From Acidimicrobiales bacterium (GTDB lineage: Bacteria; Actinomycetota; Acidimicrobiia; Acidimicrobiales; Iamiaceae), in assembly GCA_030448105.1 (NCBI GenBank), contig JAUJNP010000004.1:92141-156140 (forward strand): a DNA stretch of 64,000 nt, given 5' to 3'. The notes under the pieces are model-generated. The model worked only from the letters and a program-made list of their open reading frames with translations, ran no database searches and was not told the origin of the DNA. Position 1 is the stretch's first letter. Every line of letters starts with the position of its first letter. The translations under genes and the position numbers were made by a program. Shown piece by piece: positions 45,944 through 55,684 of this stretch.

Positions 45944-47192
45944 ATGCCCGATCCCGTCACCATCCCCGCCCACGGCCGCCCTTCGGCCGAGCTGCTGGCT
46001 GAGGTGGCCGGACTGCACGAGGACGACCTCGACTGGCGGGGCGGGCGGGCCTTCAGCCTCGTGTACAACCCCGACGACGACGACCTCGAACACCTCCTGG
46101 AAGAGGTCGGGCGGCGGTTCCTCCACGAGAACGCCCTCAACCCGTTCAAGTACCCGAGCCTGCTGCGCATGGAACAGGAGGTGATCGCCATGGCCTGCGC
46201 GCTGCTGGGGGCGCCTCCCCGGGCGGGCGCGCTCACCTCCGGCGGCACCGAGAGCATCTTCCTCGCCGTACAGGTCGCCCGCGACGAGGCGCGGGCCCGG
46301 GGCGTGGCCGAACCCACGCTGGTCACTCCCAGCACCGCCCACCCCGCCTTCGCCAAGGCGGCCAAGTACCTCGACGTGGCCCACGTGCGCGTGCCGGTGG
46401 GGGCGGACGGCCGGGCCGACGTGGGCGCCACCGCCGAGGCGCTCGACGAGCGCACCGGGCTGGTGGTCGGCTCGGCTCCCTGCTACCCCTACGGCGTGAT
46501 CGACCCCATCGCCGAGCTGGCGGCGCTGGCGGCCGAGCGCGGCGTGCTGTTCCACACCGACGCCTGCCTGGGTGGGTGGCTGCTGCCGTGGTGGGAACGG
46601 CTCGGCGAGCCGGTGCCGCCGTGGGACTTCCGGGTCGCGGGGGTCACGTCCATCTCGGCCGACGTGCACAAGTACGGCTACGCCTTCAAGGGCGCGTCCG
46701 TGATCGCCTACCGCTCGCGGGACCTGCTCGAGCGCCAGTTCTTCTGGTACGACGACTGGCCCGGCGGCCTCTACGCCTCGGGCACCACCGCCGGCACCCG
46801 GCCAGCGGCGCCGATCGTGGGGGCGTGGACGGCGATCAACCGGATCGGTGCCGACGGCTACCTGCGGATGGCGGCCACGGTGCGCGACACGACCCGTCGC
46901 TTCGCCGAGGGCATCGCCGCCATCGAGGGGTGGCCGTCACCCATCCCCCGACATGTCCGTGCTCGAGCTCGGCGCCGATCCCACCGCCCATCCGCCGGTG
47001 GACATCGGCGCGGTGGGCGACGGCATGGACGACCGGGGCTGGCACCTCGACCGCCAGCAGGGAGGCCTGCACCTCATGGTGTCCCCGTACCACGCCCGCG
47101 TCGTCGAGCAGTTCCTCGTGGACCTGGGCGACGCGGTGGCGGCGCGGACGGCCAGCCGGGGCGCCGCCGCCACCTACGGCGGCGTGGCCTGA
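45944..47192 (+). CDS. PLP-dependent decarboxylase / sphingosine-1-phosphate lyase-like (frame broken once)
   Basis: About 416 residues. PLP phosphate-binding TSGGTESIFLAV, HTDACLGGW and the Schiff-base lysine in SADVHKYGYAFKG place it in group II decarboxylases, closest to S1P-lyase-like proteins (FKYPSLLRMEQEV). ATG 45944 has GGAGG 7 bp upstream. The frame breaks near a CCCCC run at 46945-46949, after which DMSVLELGADP and DRQQGGLHLMVSPYH continue the family sequence to the stop at 47192. Likely cleaves a phospho-amino-alcohol or decarboxylates an amino acid. Confidence 0.82.
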
Positions 47193-47209
47193 GCAGCGGG
47201 CTCCGAAGC

Positions 47210-47784
47210 GTGCTGGGCGCCGTGCTGGCCGGGGCCAGCCGGCGGATGGGACCGGGCATCGACAAGGCCCTGGTGGAGGTGGGCGGCGTGGCCATGGCCC
47301 GCCGGGTGGCCGATGCCCTCCGGGCCGGCGGGGCCGAGCCGGTAGTGGCGGTGGGTGGCGACCGCAGCGCACTGGGCCGCATCGGCCTCGACGGGGTGGA
47401 CGATCGCCATCCCGGTGAGGGACCACTCGGTGGCGTCTGCACGGCCCTGGCCGCCGCCGAGCGCGCGGGGCGACCGGCCTGGTGGTGGCGGCCTGCGACC
47501 AGCCGTGGCTCACCGGCGAGGTGATCGCCGCCCTCGTCGCCGCCGTGCGCGATCCGGCGGCGGCGGTGGCGGTGGTCCTGACCGCGGACGGGCCGGCACC
47601 GTTCCCCCTGGCGGCCCGGGTTGCCGCCGCTCGGCCCCTCGCCGAGGCCGCGTTCGCCGCCGGCGGCCGGTCGATGCGCGCCCTGCTCGACGCGGCCAGC
47701 CGGGCGGGAGCCCTGGTTACGGTGGCCGGGCTCGACCCGGCTGCCTTGGCCGACGTGGACCGACCGGCGGAGGGTTACGGGTAG
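47210..47784 (+). CDS. MobA-like nucleotidyltransferase (molybdenum cofactor guanylyltransferase-like), frame broken once
   Basis: About 192 residues from GTG 47210. The N-terminal nucleotide-binding part AVLAGASRRMGPGIDKALV is close to the LAGGxSxRMGxDK signature but altered, followed by GGVAMARRVADALR and PLGGVCTAL. The frame loses a base in the G run at about 47467-47470 and resumes as LVVAACDQPWLTGEV to the stop at 47784; ACDQPW matches the MobA acidic motif. It would attach a nucleotide to molybdopterin or a similar cofactor. The rhodanese gene follows 15 bp later. Confidence 0.75.
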
Positions 47785-47799
47785 TACGGTCCCGTTCCG

Positions 47800-48123
47800 G
47801 TGGATGTCACCGAGATCGAAGTCGACGAGCTCGACCGCCGGCGAGCGGCCGGTGCGGTGCTGATCGACGTGCGCCAACCCGAGGAGTACGCCGAGGGCCA
47901 TGTGCCCGGCGCCCGTCTGATCCCGTTGGCCGAGGTGCCCGACCGGCTGGGCGAGGTCCCCACCGACGAGCCGGTACTCGTGATCTGCAAGAGCGGCGGG
48001 CGAAGCCTGCGGGCCGCCGAGCACCTCGTGGCCCAGGGAGTGGATGCCACCAACGTGGCCGGGGGCACCATGGCGTGGATCGAGTCGGGTCGGACCGTGG
48101 CCACCGGCGACGCCCCCGGGTGA
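47800..48123 (+). CDS. Rhodanese-like domain protein
   Basis: A 107-residue single rhodanese domain. VLIDVRQPEEYAEGHVPGARLIPL and the active-site loop CKSGGRS, whose Cys carries the persulfide, are intact. GTG start. Adjacent to the MobA-like gene, so sulfur relay in cofactor assembly is possible but unproven. Confidence 0.93.
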   Translation: MDVTEIEVDELDRRRAAGAVLIDVRQPEEYAEGHVPGARLIPLAEVPDRLGEVPTDEPVLVICKSGGRSLRAAEHLVAQGVDATNVAGGTMAWIESGRTVATGDAPG

Positions 48124-48149
48124 TGTCCTCCCGAGGACCGGCCCAGGGG

Positions 48150-48395
48150 TGAGCGAGCCCGAAGGGCGAGCGAACCATCAGCACGGTGCTTGTCCGCGCA
48201 GCGGCGGCGCTCATTGGTGCGCTGCTGCTCCTGACGATGGTTGTGGGCCATCGGTGTGGATGGTGCACCAATGAGCGAGCCCGAAGGGCGAGCGAACCAT
48301 CAGCACGGTGCTTGTCCGCCGCGAGCGGCGGCGCTCATTGGTGCGCTGCTGCTCCTGACGATGGTTGTGGTCCATCGGTGTGGATGGTGCACCAA
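48150..48395. repeat. Tandem duplication of a 122/124-bp palindromic element
   Basis: Two copies, 48150-48271 and 48272-48395, differing mainly by a 2-bp insertion (GTCCGCGCAGC vs GTCCGCCGCGAGC). Each holds a small hairpin GCCC-GAA-GGGC, the palindrome AGCAC-G-GTGCT, and a perfect 13-bp inverted repeat CGCTCATTGGTGC / GCACCAATGAGCG with a 44-nt loop (48208-48220/48265-48277 and 48332-48344/48389-48401). The last copy ends at the ATG where the RNase D gene begins. No transposase. Confidence 0.9.
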
Positions 48396-49563
48396 TGAGC
48401 GAGGTGGGTCGCCGACGACGACGCTCTCGGGGAGGTCGTGGAGGCGGTCGCCGGGTGCGAGCGCTACGCGGTGGACACCGAGTTCCATCGCGAGCGCACC
48501 TACTACCCGCAGGTCGCGCTGGTGCAGCTCGCCTGGGAGGACCAGGTGGCTCTGGTCGACCCGCTGGCGGTCAGCATCGAACCGCTGGCCAAGGTGCTGG
48601 ACGGGCCGGGCACGGCGGTCATGCACGCCGCCGGCCAGGACATGGAGGTGCTCGACCAGGCGTGCGGCACGGTGCCGACCCGCCTCTTCGACACCCAGCT
48701 GGCGGCCGGTTTCGTCGGCCAGGGCACGCCCTCGCTCGCCGCGCTGGCCGAGCGCGAGCTGGGCCTGCGCCTGCCCAAGGGTGACCGCCTCACCGACTGG
48801 CTGCGGCGCCCTCGACGCCGACCAGCGGGCCTACGCGGCGGCCGACGTGGCCCACCTGCTCGAGTTGCACGACCGCCTGGTGGAGGCGCTGGAGGAGGAG
48901 GGGCGACTGGCCTGGGTCCTGGACGAGTGCGAGCAGTTGCGGTCCCGGAGCTGGGCCGCCCGTGACCCCGACGAGGCGTGGCTGCGGATCAAGGAGGCCC
49001 GTCACCTCCGCGGGCCGGCGGTGGGCGTAGCCCGGTCGGTGGCCGCCTGGCGCAGCGCCGGGCCGCCCGCACCGACCAGCCGGTCCGATTCGTCATGTCG
49101 GACCTCGGGGTGGTCGGCATCGCCCAGCGCATGCCTCGGCACGCGGGACCAGGTGCGCGGGATCCGCGGCGTGGACGAGCGCCACCTGCGGGGAACTGCC
49201 GTCGACGAGCTGTTGGCCGCGGCGGCGGAGGGCCGAGCCAACCCCGCGGCCCGGCCCCGCGCCGCCGAGGCGGAGGAGCTCGACCGGTCGCTGCGCCCGG
49301 CGGTGACCCTCGTGTCGGCGTGGCTGGGCCAGATGTCGCGCGACCTGCGCATCGAGGCCTCGCTGCTCGCCACCCGCGCCGACATCGAGGCCCTCCTGCT
49401 CGAAGAGGAGGGAGCCCGCCTCACCCGGGGTTGGCGGGCCGAACTGGTGGGCGAACCCATACGCCGACTGGTGGCGGGCCAGGCTGCTCTGTCCTTCGAC
49501 GGCCACGGGGGTCTGCTCCTCGAGGAGCGCTCGGGCCGGGCCATCAGCCCTCCGGTCGGATGA
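48395..49563 (+). CDS. rnd: Ribonuclease D (frame broken several times)
   Basis: About 389 codons of a 3'-5' exoribonuclease with HRDC region. The DEDD residues lie in YAVDTEFHRE, HAAGQDMEVLD and AYAAADV; the C-terminal helical part includes VRGIRGVDERHLRG. The frame shifts near 48401 (start region), 48807-48811, 49051 and 49146; each time the family sequence resumes at once. ATG 48395 gives MS then RWVADDDAL after the first shift. I read these as consensus errors or, less likely, decay caused by the adjacent repeat duplication. The stop overlaps the AbrB-like gene start (ATGA). Confidence 0.82.
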
Positions 49564-49754
49564 GCCTCCCCGCAGCCGTTCGCCACCGCTGGAGTCTCGA
49601 AGCGGGTGACCGGGTGGAGGTCATCGACCTTGGATTCGCCGTGCTAACGGTCCCACTCGGAGGGGCCGTGGCTTTGCTCGACCGGATCCTCCCGGCCGAT
49701 GACCACTACGCCGCCGTCGCTGCCGAACAGGACCTTGATCTCCTGACGGCGTGA
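49560..49754 (+). CDS. AbrB/SpoVT-type antitoxin-like DNA-binding protein
   Basis: A 64-residue protein. SLPAAVRHRWSLEAGDRVEVIDLG and FAVLTVPLGG fit the swapped-hairpin AbrB/MazE fold, in which a short Pro-containing strand is followed by GD and a beta pair. Such small proteins are usually antitoxins that bind their own promoter. Its stop overlaps the start of the next short frame (GTGA), as in toxin-antitoxin pairs, but that frame is cut short. Confidence 0.65.
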   Translation: MSLPAAVRHRWSLEAGDRVEVIDLGFAVLTVPLGGAVALLDRILPADDHYAAVAAEQDLDLLTA

Positions 49755-49870
49755 CCGTCGTCCCCGACGATCGCCTGCTCCGCGACTGGATCGCTCGCCG
49801 CGACACTGCACCCGTTCGCGGCGCAGGTGAGGACGGCGTCGCCACCACCACGCTCCGGTCGTGCGAGGAG
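49751..49870 (+). pseudogene. Possible truncated toxin partner of the AbrB-like antitoxin
   Basis: A GTG overlapping the antitoxin stop opens a frame beginning TVVPDDRLLRDWIARR, then VATTTL. From memory, similar N-termini occur in PIN-like proteins paired with AbrB-type antitoxins, but I cannot confirm this. The resemblance ends near 49860, and the opposite-strand glucosidase gene ends at 49871, so any remaining toxin has been lost or replaced. Confidence 0.35.
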
Positions 49871-51403
49871 TCAGCCCAGGATGACCGCCTGCTCGGGGGC
49901 CAGCGTTCCCCGGTAGGGCTCACCTTCGCCGACGCCGTCACTAGCCACCAGCACCCGCTCGGGCCCGACCTCGAGCTGCACCGGCTCCCGCGTGAAGTTG
50001 ACCGCCACCAGCACCGGGTCGCCCTCGCCATCGACGGGCTGGCGCCGGTAAGCGAGCACCCCCTCCGGTGCGTCGAGGGTGACGAGGTCCCCCCGCTGGA
50101 GGGCAGGGGACCTGCGACGGAGAGCCAGCAACCGGCGGTAGAGGTGCAGGATCGAGCCCTCGTCGGCCCGCAGGGTCTCGGTGTTGCGCCCTCCGGGGTC
50201 GGGTGGCCACGGCAGCCACGGCTCCGCCCCGCCCCACCCGTGGCCGGGGGCGGCGTCCCACGGGATCGGCGCCCGGCAGCCGTCGCGGCCGCCGGGGTCC
50301 ACCACCCGTTCGGGCGGCACATCGGCGTCCTCCAGGCCGAGCTCCTCGCCGGCGTAGAGGAATGGCGTGCCCCGGAGGGTCAACAACAGCACGGCGGCGG
50401 CCCGGGCCCGGGCTTCGGACCGGTACCGGGTGCGGTGGCGGCGGTTGTCGTGGTTGGACAGCACCCAGGTGGGCCAGGCGCCGCGGGGGTCGACGTGGTC
50501 GACCACCTCGGCCAGGCGGTCCCGCCAGCGCTCGGCCCGCCACGGCGTGAACAGCGGGGGGAAGTTGAAGGCCAGGTGCAGCTCGTCCCCGTCGCCGTAG
50601 TAGGTGGCGACCTTGGCCGTGTCGAGGAGGAACACCTCGCCCACCATCATCCGGTCGCCGTCGTACTCCTCCAGCACGCCGCGGATGCCGCGCAACAGGG
50701 CGTGGGTGGAGGGGTGGTCGTTGAGGGCGGAGTGCGGGGTGGCCGCCAGCTCGGGCGGGTCGCCGGGCAGGTCGGGGTCCTTGCCGATGGCGTGGATCAC
50801 GTCCATCCGGAAGCCGTCCACGCCCCGGTCCAGCCAGAACCGCAGGGTGTCGTGCATGGCGGCCACCACCTCGGGGTGCCGCCACTCCAGGTCGGGTTGC
50901 TCGGCGAGGAAGAGGTGCAGGTAGTACTGGCCGGTGCGCTCGTCGAGGGTCCATGCGGGTCCCTCGGTGAAGGCGGCCACCCAGTTGTTGGGCACCCCGC
51001 CCCCGGGCCGCGGGTCCCGCCACGTGTACCACCCTCGCTTCGGGTTCTCCCGGCTGGAGCGCGACTCGATGAACCACGGGTGCTGGTCGGAGGTGTGGTT
51101 GGGCACCCAGTCGATGAGCACCCGGATGCCGCGGGCGTGGGCGTCGGCCAGCAGGCGGTCGAAGTCGGCCAGGTCGCCGAAGATGGGATCGACGTCGCAG
51201 AAGTCGCTCACGTCGTAGCCGAAGTCGGCCATGGGGGAGCGGAAGAACGGCGACACCCAGATGGCGTCCACGCCCAGCCAGCTCAGGTGGTCGAGCCGGC
51301 GGCGGATCCCCTCGAGGTCGCCGATGCCGTCGCCGTTCGAGTCGGCGAAGGAGCGGGGGTAGATCTGGTAGACGACGGCGGACTGCCACCACGGCTCGGA
51401 CAT
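49871..51403 (-). CDS. GH13 alpha-glucosidase (oligo-1,6-glucosidase-like)
   Basis: A 510-residue glycoside hydrolase family 13 enzyme. [20 protein letters not shown] opens the barrel; [14 protein letters not shown], the nucleophile Asp in GFRMDVIH, the acid Glu in MMVGEVF and SNHDNRR are the four conserved regions. No signal peptide, so it acts on imported oligosaccharides (isomaltose, maltose or trehalose-type). ATG 51403 begins exactly where the family match starts. Divergent from the zinc-ribbon gene. Confidence 0.93.
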   Translation of the reverse strand: MSEPWWQSAVVYQIYPRSFADSNGDGIGDLEGIRRRLDHLSWLGVDAIWVSPFFRSPMADFGYDVSDFCDVDPIFGDLADFDRLLADAHARGIRVLIDWVPNHTSDQHPWFIESRSSRENPKRGWYTWRDPRPGGGVPNNWVAAFTEGPAWTLDERTGQYYLHLFLAEQPDLEWRHPEVVAAMHDTLRFWLDRGVDGFRMDVIHAIGKDPDLPGDPPELAATPHSALNDHPSTHALLRGIRGVLEEYDGDRMMVGEVFLLDTAKVATYYGDGDELHLAFNFPPLFTPWRAERWRDRLAEVVDHVDPRGAWPTWVLSNHDNRRHRTRYRSEARARAAAVLLLTLRGTPFLYAGEELGLEDADVPPERVVDPGGRDGCRAPIPWDAAPGHGWGGAEPWLPWPPDPGGRNTETLRADEGSILHLYRRLLALRRRSPALQRGDLVTLDAPEGVLAYRRQPVDGEGDPVLVAVNFTREPVQLEVGPERVLVASDGVGEGEPYRGTLAPEQAVILG

Positions 51404-51433
51404 CCGGGCGACCCTAATGAGCCACCGGCGGAG

Positions 51434-51462
51434 TTCGCGGCGCCGCGGTCCGGCGGTACACT
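51434..51462 (+). promoter_or_regulatory. Candidate promoter for the zinc-ribbon/TypA genes
   Basis: TTCGCG at 51434-51439 and TACACT at 51457-51462 with a 17-bp spacer form a plausible -35/-10 pair in the 96-bp gap between divergent genes. It is matched by eye only. Confidence 0.35.
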
Positions 51463-51499
51463 CCCGATCCGGACCAGGACACCAGTCGGGAGTGGGCCC

Positions 51500-51700
51500 G
51501 TGAAGAAGGGTCGTCATCGCCGCTTCGAGGAGGCCCGCGCCCTCAAGCGCTCCACCGAGCCATCGTTCGAGGAGCTGCTCGACAAGGCCGACGAGAAGTC
51601 CTGTCCCGAGTGCGGTGCCGATCCCGGCCACGACCACGCCAGCTGGTGCCTCGTCGAGGAGGCCTCCGTGGAGGCCGAAGTCGACGACCCCTGGGGCTGA
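51500..51700 (+). CDS. Small zinc-ribbon-like protein, unknown function
   Basis: A 66-residue hydrophilic protein from GTG 51500. The basic start [16 protein letters not shown] is followed by [16 protein letters not shown], a probable zinc site with Cys-x2-Cys plus His/Cys ligands, and an acidic tail. It lies 40 bp before typA on the same strand and may be co-transcribed. No named family recognised. Confidence 0.7.
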   Translation: MKKGRHRRFEEARALKRSTEPSFEELLDKADEKSCPECGADPGHDHASWCLVEEASVEAEVDDPWG

Positions 51701-51740
51701 GCTGGGCTCCGCCCCGCTCCTCCCTGGCGCGCCTCCTCCC

Positions 51741-53576
<1,836 letters not shown>

Positions 53577-53585
53577 GGACGAGGC

Positions 53586-54368
53586 TCAGCCGGGCAGGGC
53601 CGCCCGCCGGCGAGTGGCCGGGTGGGGCAGGAACGTCTCCTGGCCGCGACGCTCGATGTGGTCCAGCAGCATCCGGTAGGGCTCGGCGCCGACCATCTCG
53701 ATGATCTCGGCGGCCATCTCCAGGTACACCGGGCGGCGGGCTACGAAGGCCTCGGGGCCGTCGGTGCACCACCAGTGGAAGTCCGCCCCACCACCACCCC
53801 AGTCGCGCCGCTTCCACTCCCGCAGGGTGGACGTGACGTGGCCGTGGGGGTCGACGTCGTCCACCCGGCGCAGCGGGAGCTGCCAGCACACCTCGGGCTT
53901 CCAGTCGATGTGGCGCTCCCCGGCCTCGATGGCGGCGCGGTGCAGCGCGCACCCGGAGCCGCCGGGGAACCCGGGCCGGTTCAAGAAGATGCAGGCGTCG
54001 TCCACCAGGCGGGTGACGATCTCGCCGTCGCGGTTGACCTTGGTGGCGCCGCCGCGCTTGCGGGCCGCCCTCCGGTGCTGCCATTGGGCGTCGGAGAGCT
54101 GGCGGCCCATGGCCTCGGTGCGGGCCCGGTCCTCGGGGCCGGTGAAGTGGGCGCCGTATGAGCAGCAGCCCTGTTCCAGCTCCGGTGCCGGGCCGGTGAG
54201 CACCCCGAGGCAGCCCTCGCCGAAGATGCAGGTCCAGTCGCTGGTGAGGAACGTGAGGTCGAACACCCAGGTGCGCTCCTCCTCGGGATCCTCGAACGAG
54301 ACGTACTCATGAGGCCGAGTCTGATGAGTACGGGGCTCGGGAGGCTGGAGGTCCTCGGAGGCGGGCAC
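53586..54368 (-). CDS. Cys-rich protein, unknown function (DUF3109/YkgJ-like)
   Basis: A 260-residue protein with many conserved-looking cysteines: DWTCIFGEGCLGVL, GCCSYGAHF, DACIFLN, GSGCALH, EVCWQLP and WWCTDG. The spacing suggests a zinc or iron-sulfur cluster, as in the YkgJ/DUF3109 group, but I am not certain of the family. GTG 54368 is taken as start. Convergent with typA (9 bp) and 32 bp downstream of the ParA-like gene on the same strand. Confidence 0.6.
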   Translation of the reverse strand: MPASEDLQPPEPRTHQTRPHEYVSFEDPEEERTWVFDLTFLTSDWTCIFGEGCLGVLTGPAPELEQGCCSYGAHFTGPEDRARTEAMGRQLSDAQWQHRRAARKRGGATKVNRDGEIVTRLVDDACIFLNRPGFPGGSGCALHRAAIEAGERHIDWKPEVCWQLPLRRVDDVDPHGHVTSTLREWKRRDWGGGGADFHWWCTDGPEAFVARRPVYLEMAAEIIEMVGAEPYRMLLDHIERRGQETFLPHPATRRRAALPG

Positions 54369-54400
54369 CGCCGCGCACCCTACCGGTCGGCCCCGCCCGC

Positions 54401-55147
54401 TCAGCGCAGCTCGGCTCGCTCGCTCACCTCGGACCACAAGCTGCGATAGGCGACGGCGGCCAGGCTGCGGGGAGCGGCCTCCACCGTCGGCACCTGCTCC
54501 TCCCCGAGGCGCTCCACCGCCGAGGAGACGGGCACCGACGCCCGCAGGAAGCGCCGGTCGCCGGCCACCTCGGCTTCGAGCCGTCGGTGCAGCGGCTTGC
54601 GCCGGTCCACGAGGGAGAGGAACGGCGCCAGGAGCTGGGCCGACCCCGCCTCGGCCACCACGAACTCCGAGAACCGCTCGAAGGCCCGCAACCCGAGGGG
54701 GGCGGGAATCACCGGCACGAGGAGCAGGTCGGCCACCGCCACCACCGCCTCGGCCACCGCGCCCAGCCCGGGGGCGCAGTCGATCACCACGACGTCGTAG
54801 CGGCGCCCGGCCCCGCCCAGCAGGCGACGCACCAGCCGGGTGGGCTTGCGCGCCCCGGCCAGCATCACGTCGGCGTTGCGGAGGGAGACGTCGGCCGGCA
54901 CGAGGTCGAGGTCGGGGTGCTCGGTTCCCTTGACCGCCGCCCGCAGCTCCCGGTCGCCGCCGAACAGCTTCTCGGCGCCGCCCTTCAGCTTGGGGCGCAG
55001 GCGGAAGCAGTGGGTGGCGGCGCCCTGGGCGTCGAGGTCCCAGACCAGGGTGCGGTGACCGTCGGCCACCGACAGGGCGGCCAGGTTCACCGCCGCCGCC
55101 GTCTTGCCCACGCCTCCCTTGAGGCCGGTCAGGGCGAGGACGCGCAC
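54401..55147 (-). CDS. ParA/MinD-family ATPase (orphan)
   Basis: A 248-residue deviant-Walker ATPase starting at GTG 55147. The motif GLKGGVGKT contains the signature lysine before the P-loop; VWDLDAQGAAT and VVVIDCAPGLG are Walker A' and B. No ParB gene is adjacent and the neighbours are unrelated to chromosome segregation, so it may position another cargo. It is divergent from a small helical protein gene with 49 bp between. Confidence 0.87.
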   Translation of the reverse strand: MRVLALTGLKGGVGKTAAAVNLAALSVADGHRTLVWDLDAQGAATHCFRLRPKLKGGAEKLFGGDRELRAAVKGTEHPDLDLVPADVSLRNADVMLAGARKPTRLVRRLLGGAGRRYDVVVIDCAPGLGAVAEAVVAVADLLLVPVIPAPLGLRAFERFSEFVVAEAGSAQLLAPFLSLVDRRKPLHRRLEAEVAGDRRFLRASVPVSSAVERLGEEQVPTVEAAPRSLAAVAYRSLWSEVSERAELR

Positions 55148-55196
55148 GCGTGCAGTCTGGCCGACCCCGCAGGGCCGACGCGCGAGGCTGGGCGCA

Positions 55197-55400
55197 GTGG
55201 CCGGCGAGTTCGACGACATCCGGGGCCGCCTCGAAGGCATCGCCGAGGAGCTGGCGGACCTGGCCATCGTGCGGCTCCGGGAGTCGATCGACGCCGGCGG
55301 TCACGAGCTGCCGGTGGACGAGAAGCGCCTCACCCGGGCCCGCCGGGCGGTGGAGAAGGCGGCCCACATTCTCTCCGAGCCCGATCCGGGCGCCGACTGA
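55197..55400 (+). CDS. Small helical protein, unknown function
   Basis: A 67-residue acidic protein, GTG start, predicted almost wholly helical (FDDIRGRLEGIAEELADLAI; RRAVEKAAHILSEPD). Heptad-like spacing suggests a coiled coil. Divergent from the ParA-like ATPase, which makes a functional link possible. The frame is credible by length and composition only. Confidence 0.55.
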   Translation: MAGEFDDIRGRLEGIAEELADLAIVRLRESIDAGGHELPVDEKRLTRARRAVEKAAHILSEPDPGAD

Positions 55401-55435
55401 TCCCGACCCGCGCCGACTTGGCTTACGGTGCGGCG

Positions 55436-55663
55436 ATGGGCGAGCGGGCGTGGGTCGACCACGACGTGTGCGTGAGCTCGGGGGCGTGCGTGCTCGAGGC
55501 CCCGGACGTCTTCGCCTACCAGGACGGCCCCGAGGCGCTGGCGGTGGTGCTGCCCGGCGCGGCGGAGCTGTCCCGCGATCGGCTGGTGGAGCTGGCCGGC
55601 CTCTGTCCGGTCGGCGCCATCCGCGTCTACGGCGACGACGGCTCCGAGCTGCCCCTCAGCTGA
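55436..55663 (+). CDS. Single-cluster ferredoxin (3Fe-4S/4Fe-4S type)
   Basis: A 75-residue ferredoxin. VDHDVCVSSGACVLEAPDVF gives Cys-x5-Cys, where the second Cys of a 4Fe-4S set is replaced, and CPVGAI gives the last ligand, the pattern of 3Fe-4S ferredoxins that serve cytochromes P450. No P450 is in the window. Convergent with fbiC, 21 bp apart. Confidence 0.9.
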   Translation: MGERAWVDHDVCVSSGACVLEAPDVFAYQDGPEALAVVLPGAAELSRDRLVELAGLCPVGAIRVYGDDGSELPLS

Positions 55664-55684
55664 CCGCGCTGGCCGAGCTCGGCG

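Noticed and set aside
48186-48398. Short hydrophobic peptide frame within the tandem repeat (ALIGALLLLTMVV)
   Set aside because: It arises in both repeat copies in different frames, has no ribosome site and is explained by the DNA repeat itself.
53586-55367. Possible fusion of the Cys-rich protein with upstream sequence in one long frame
   Set aside because: The upstream part is the shadow of the ParA-like gene in another frame; homology-like Cys pattern begins only after about 54320.
55436-55663. Part of a cytochrome P450 system
   Set aside because: The ferredoxin type fits, but no P450 or ferredoxin reductase gene is in the window.
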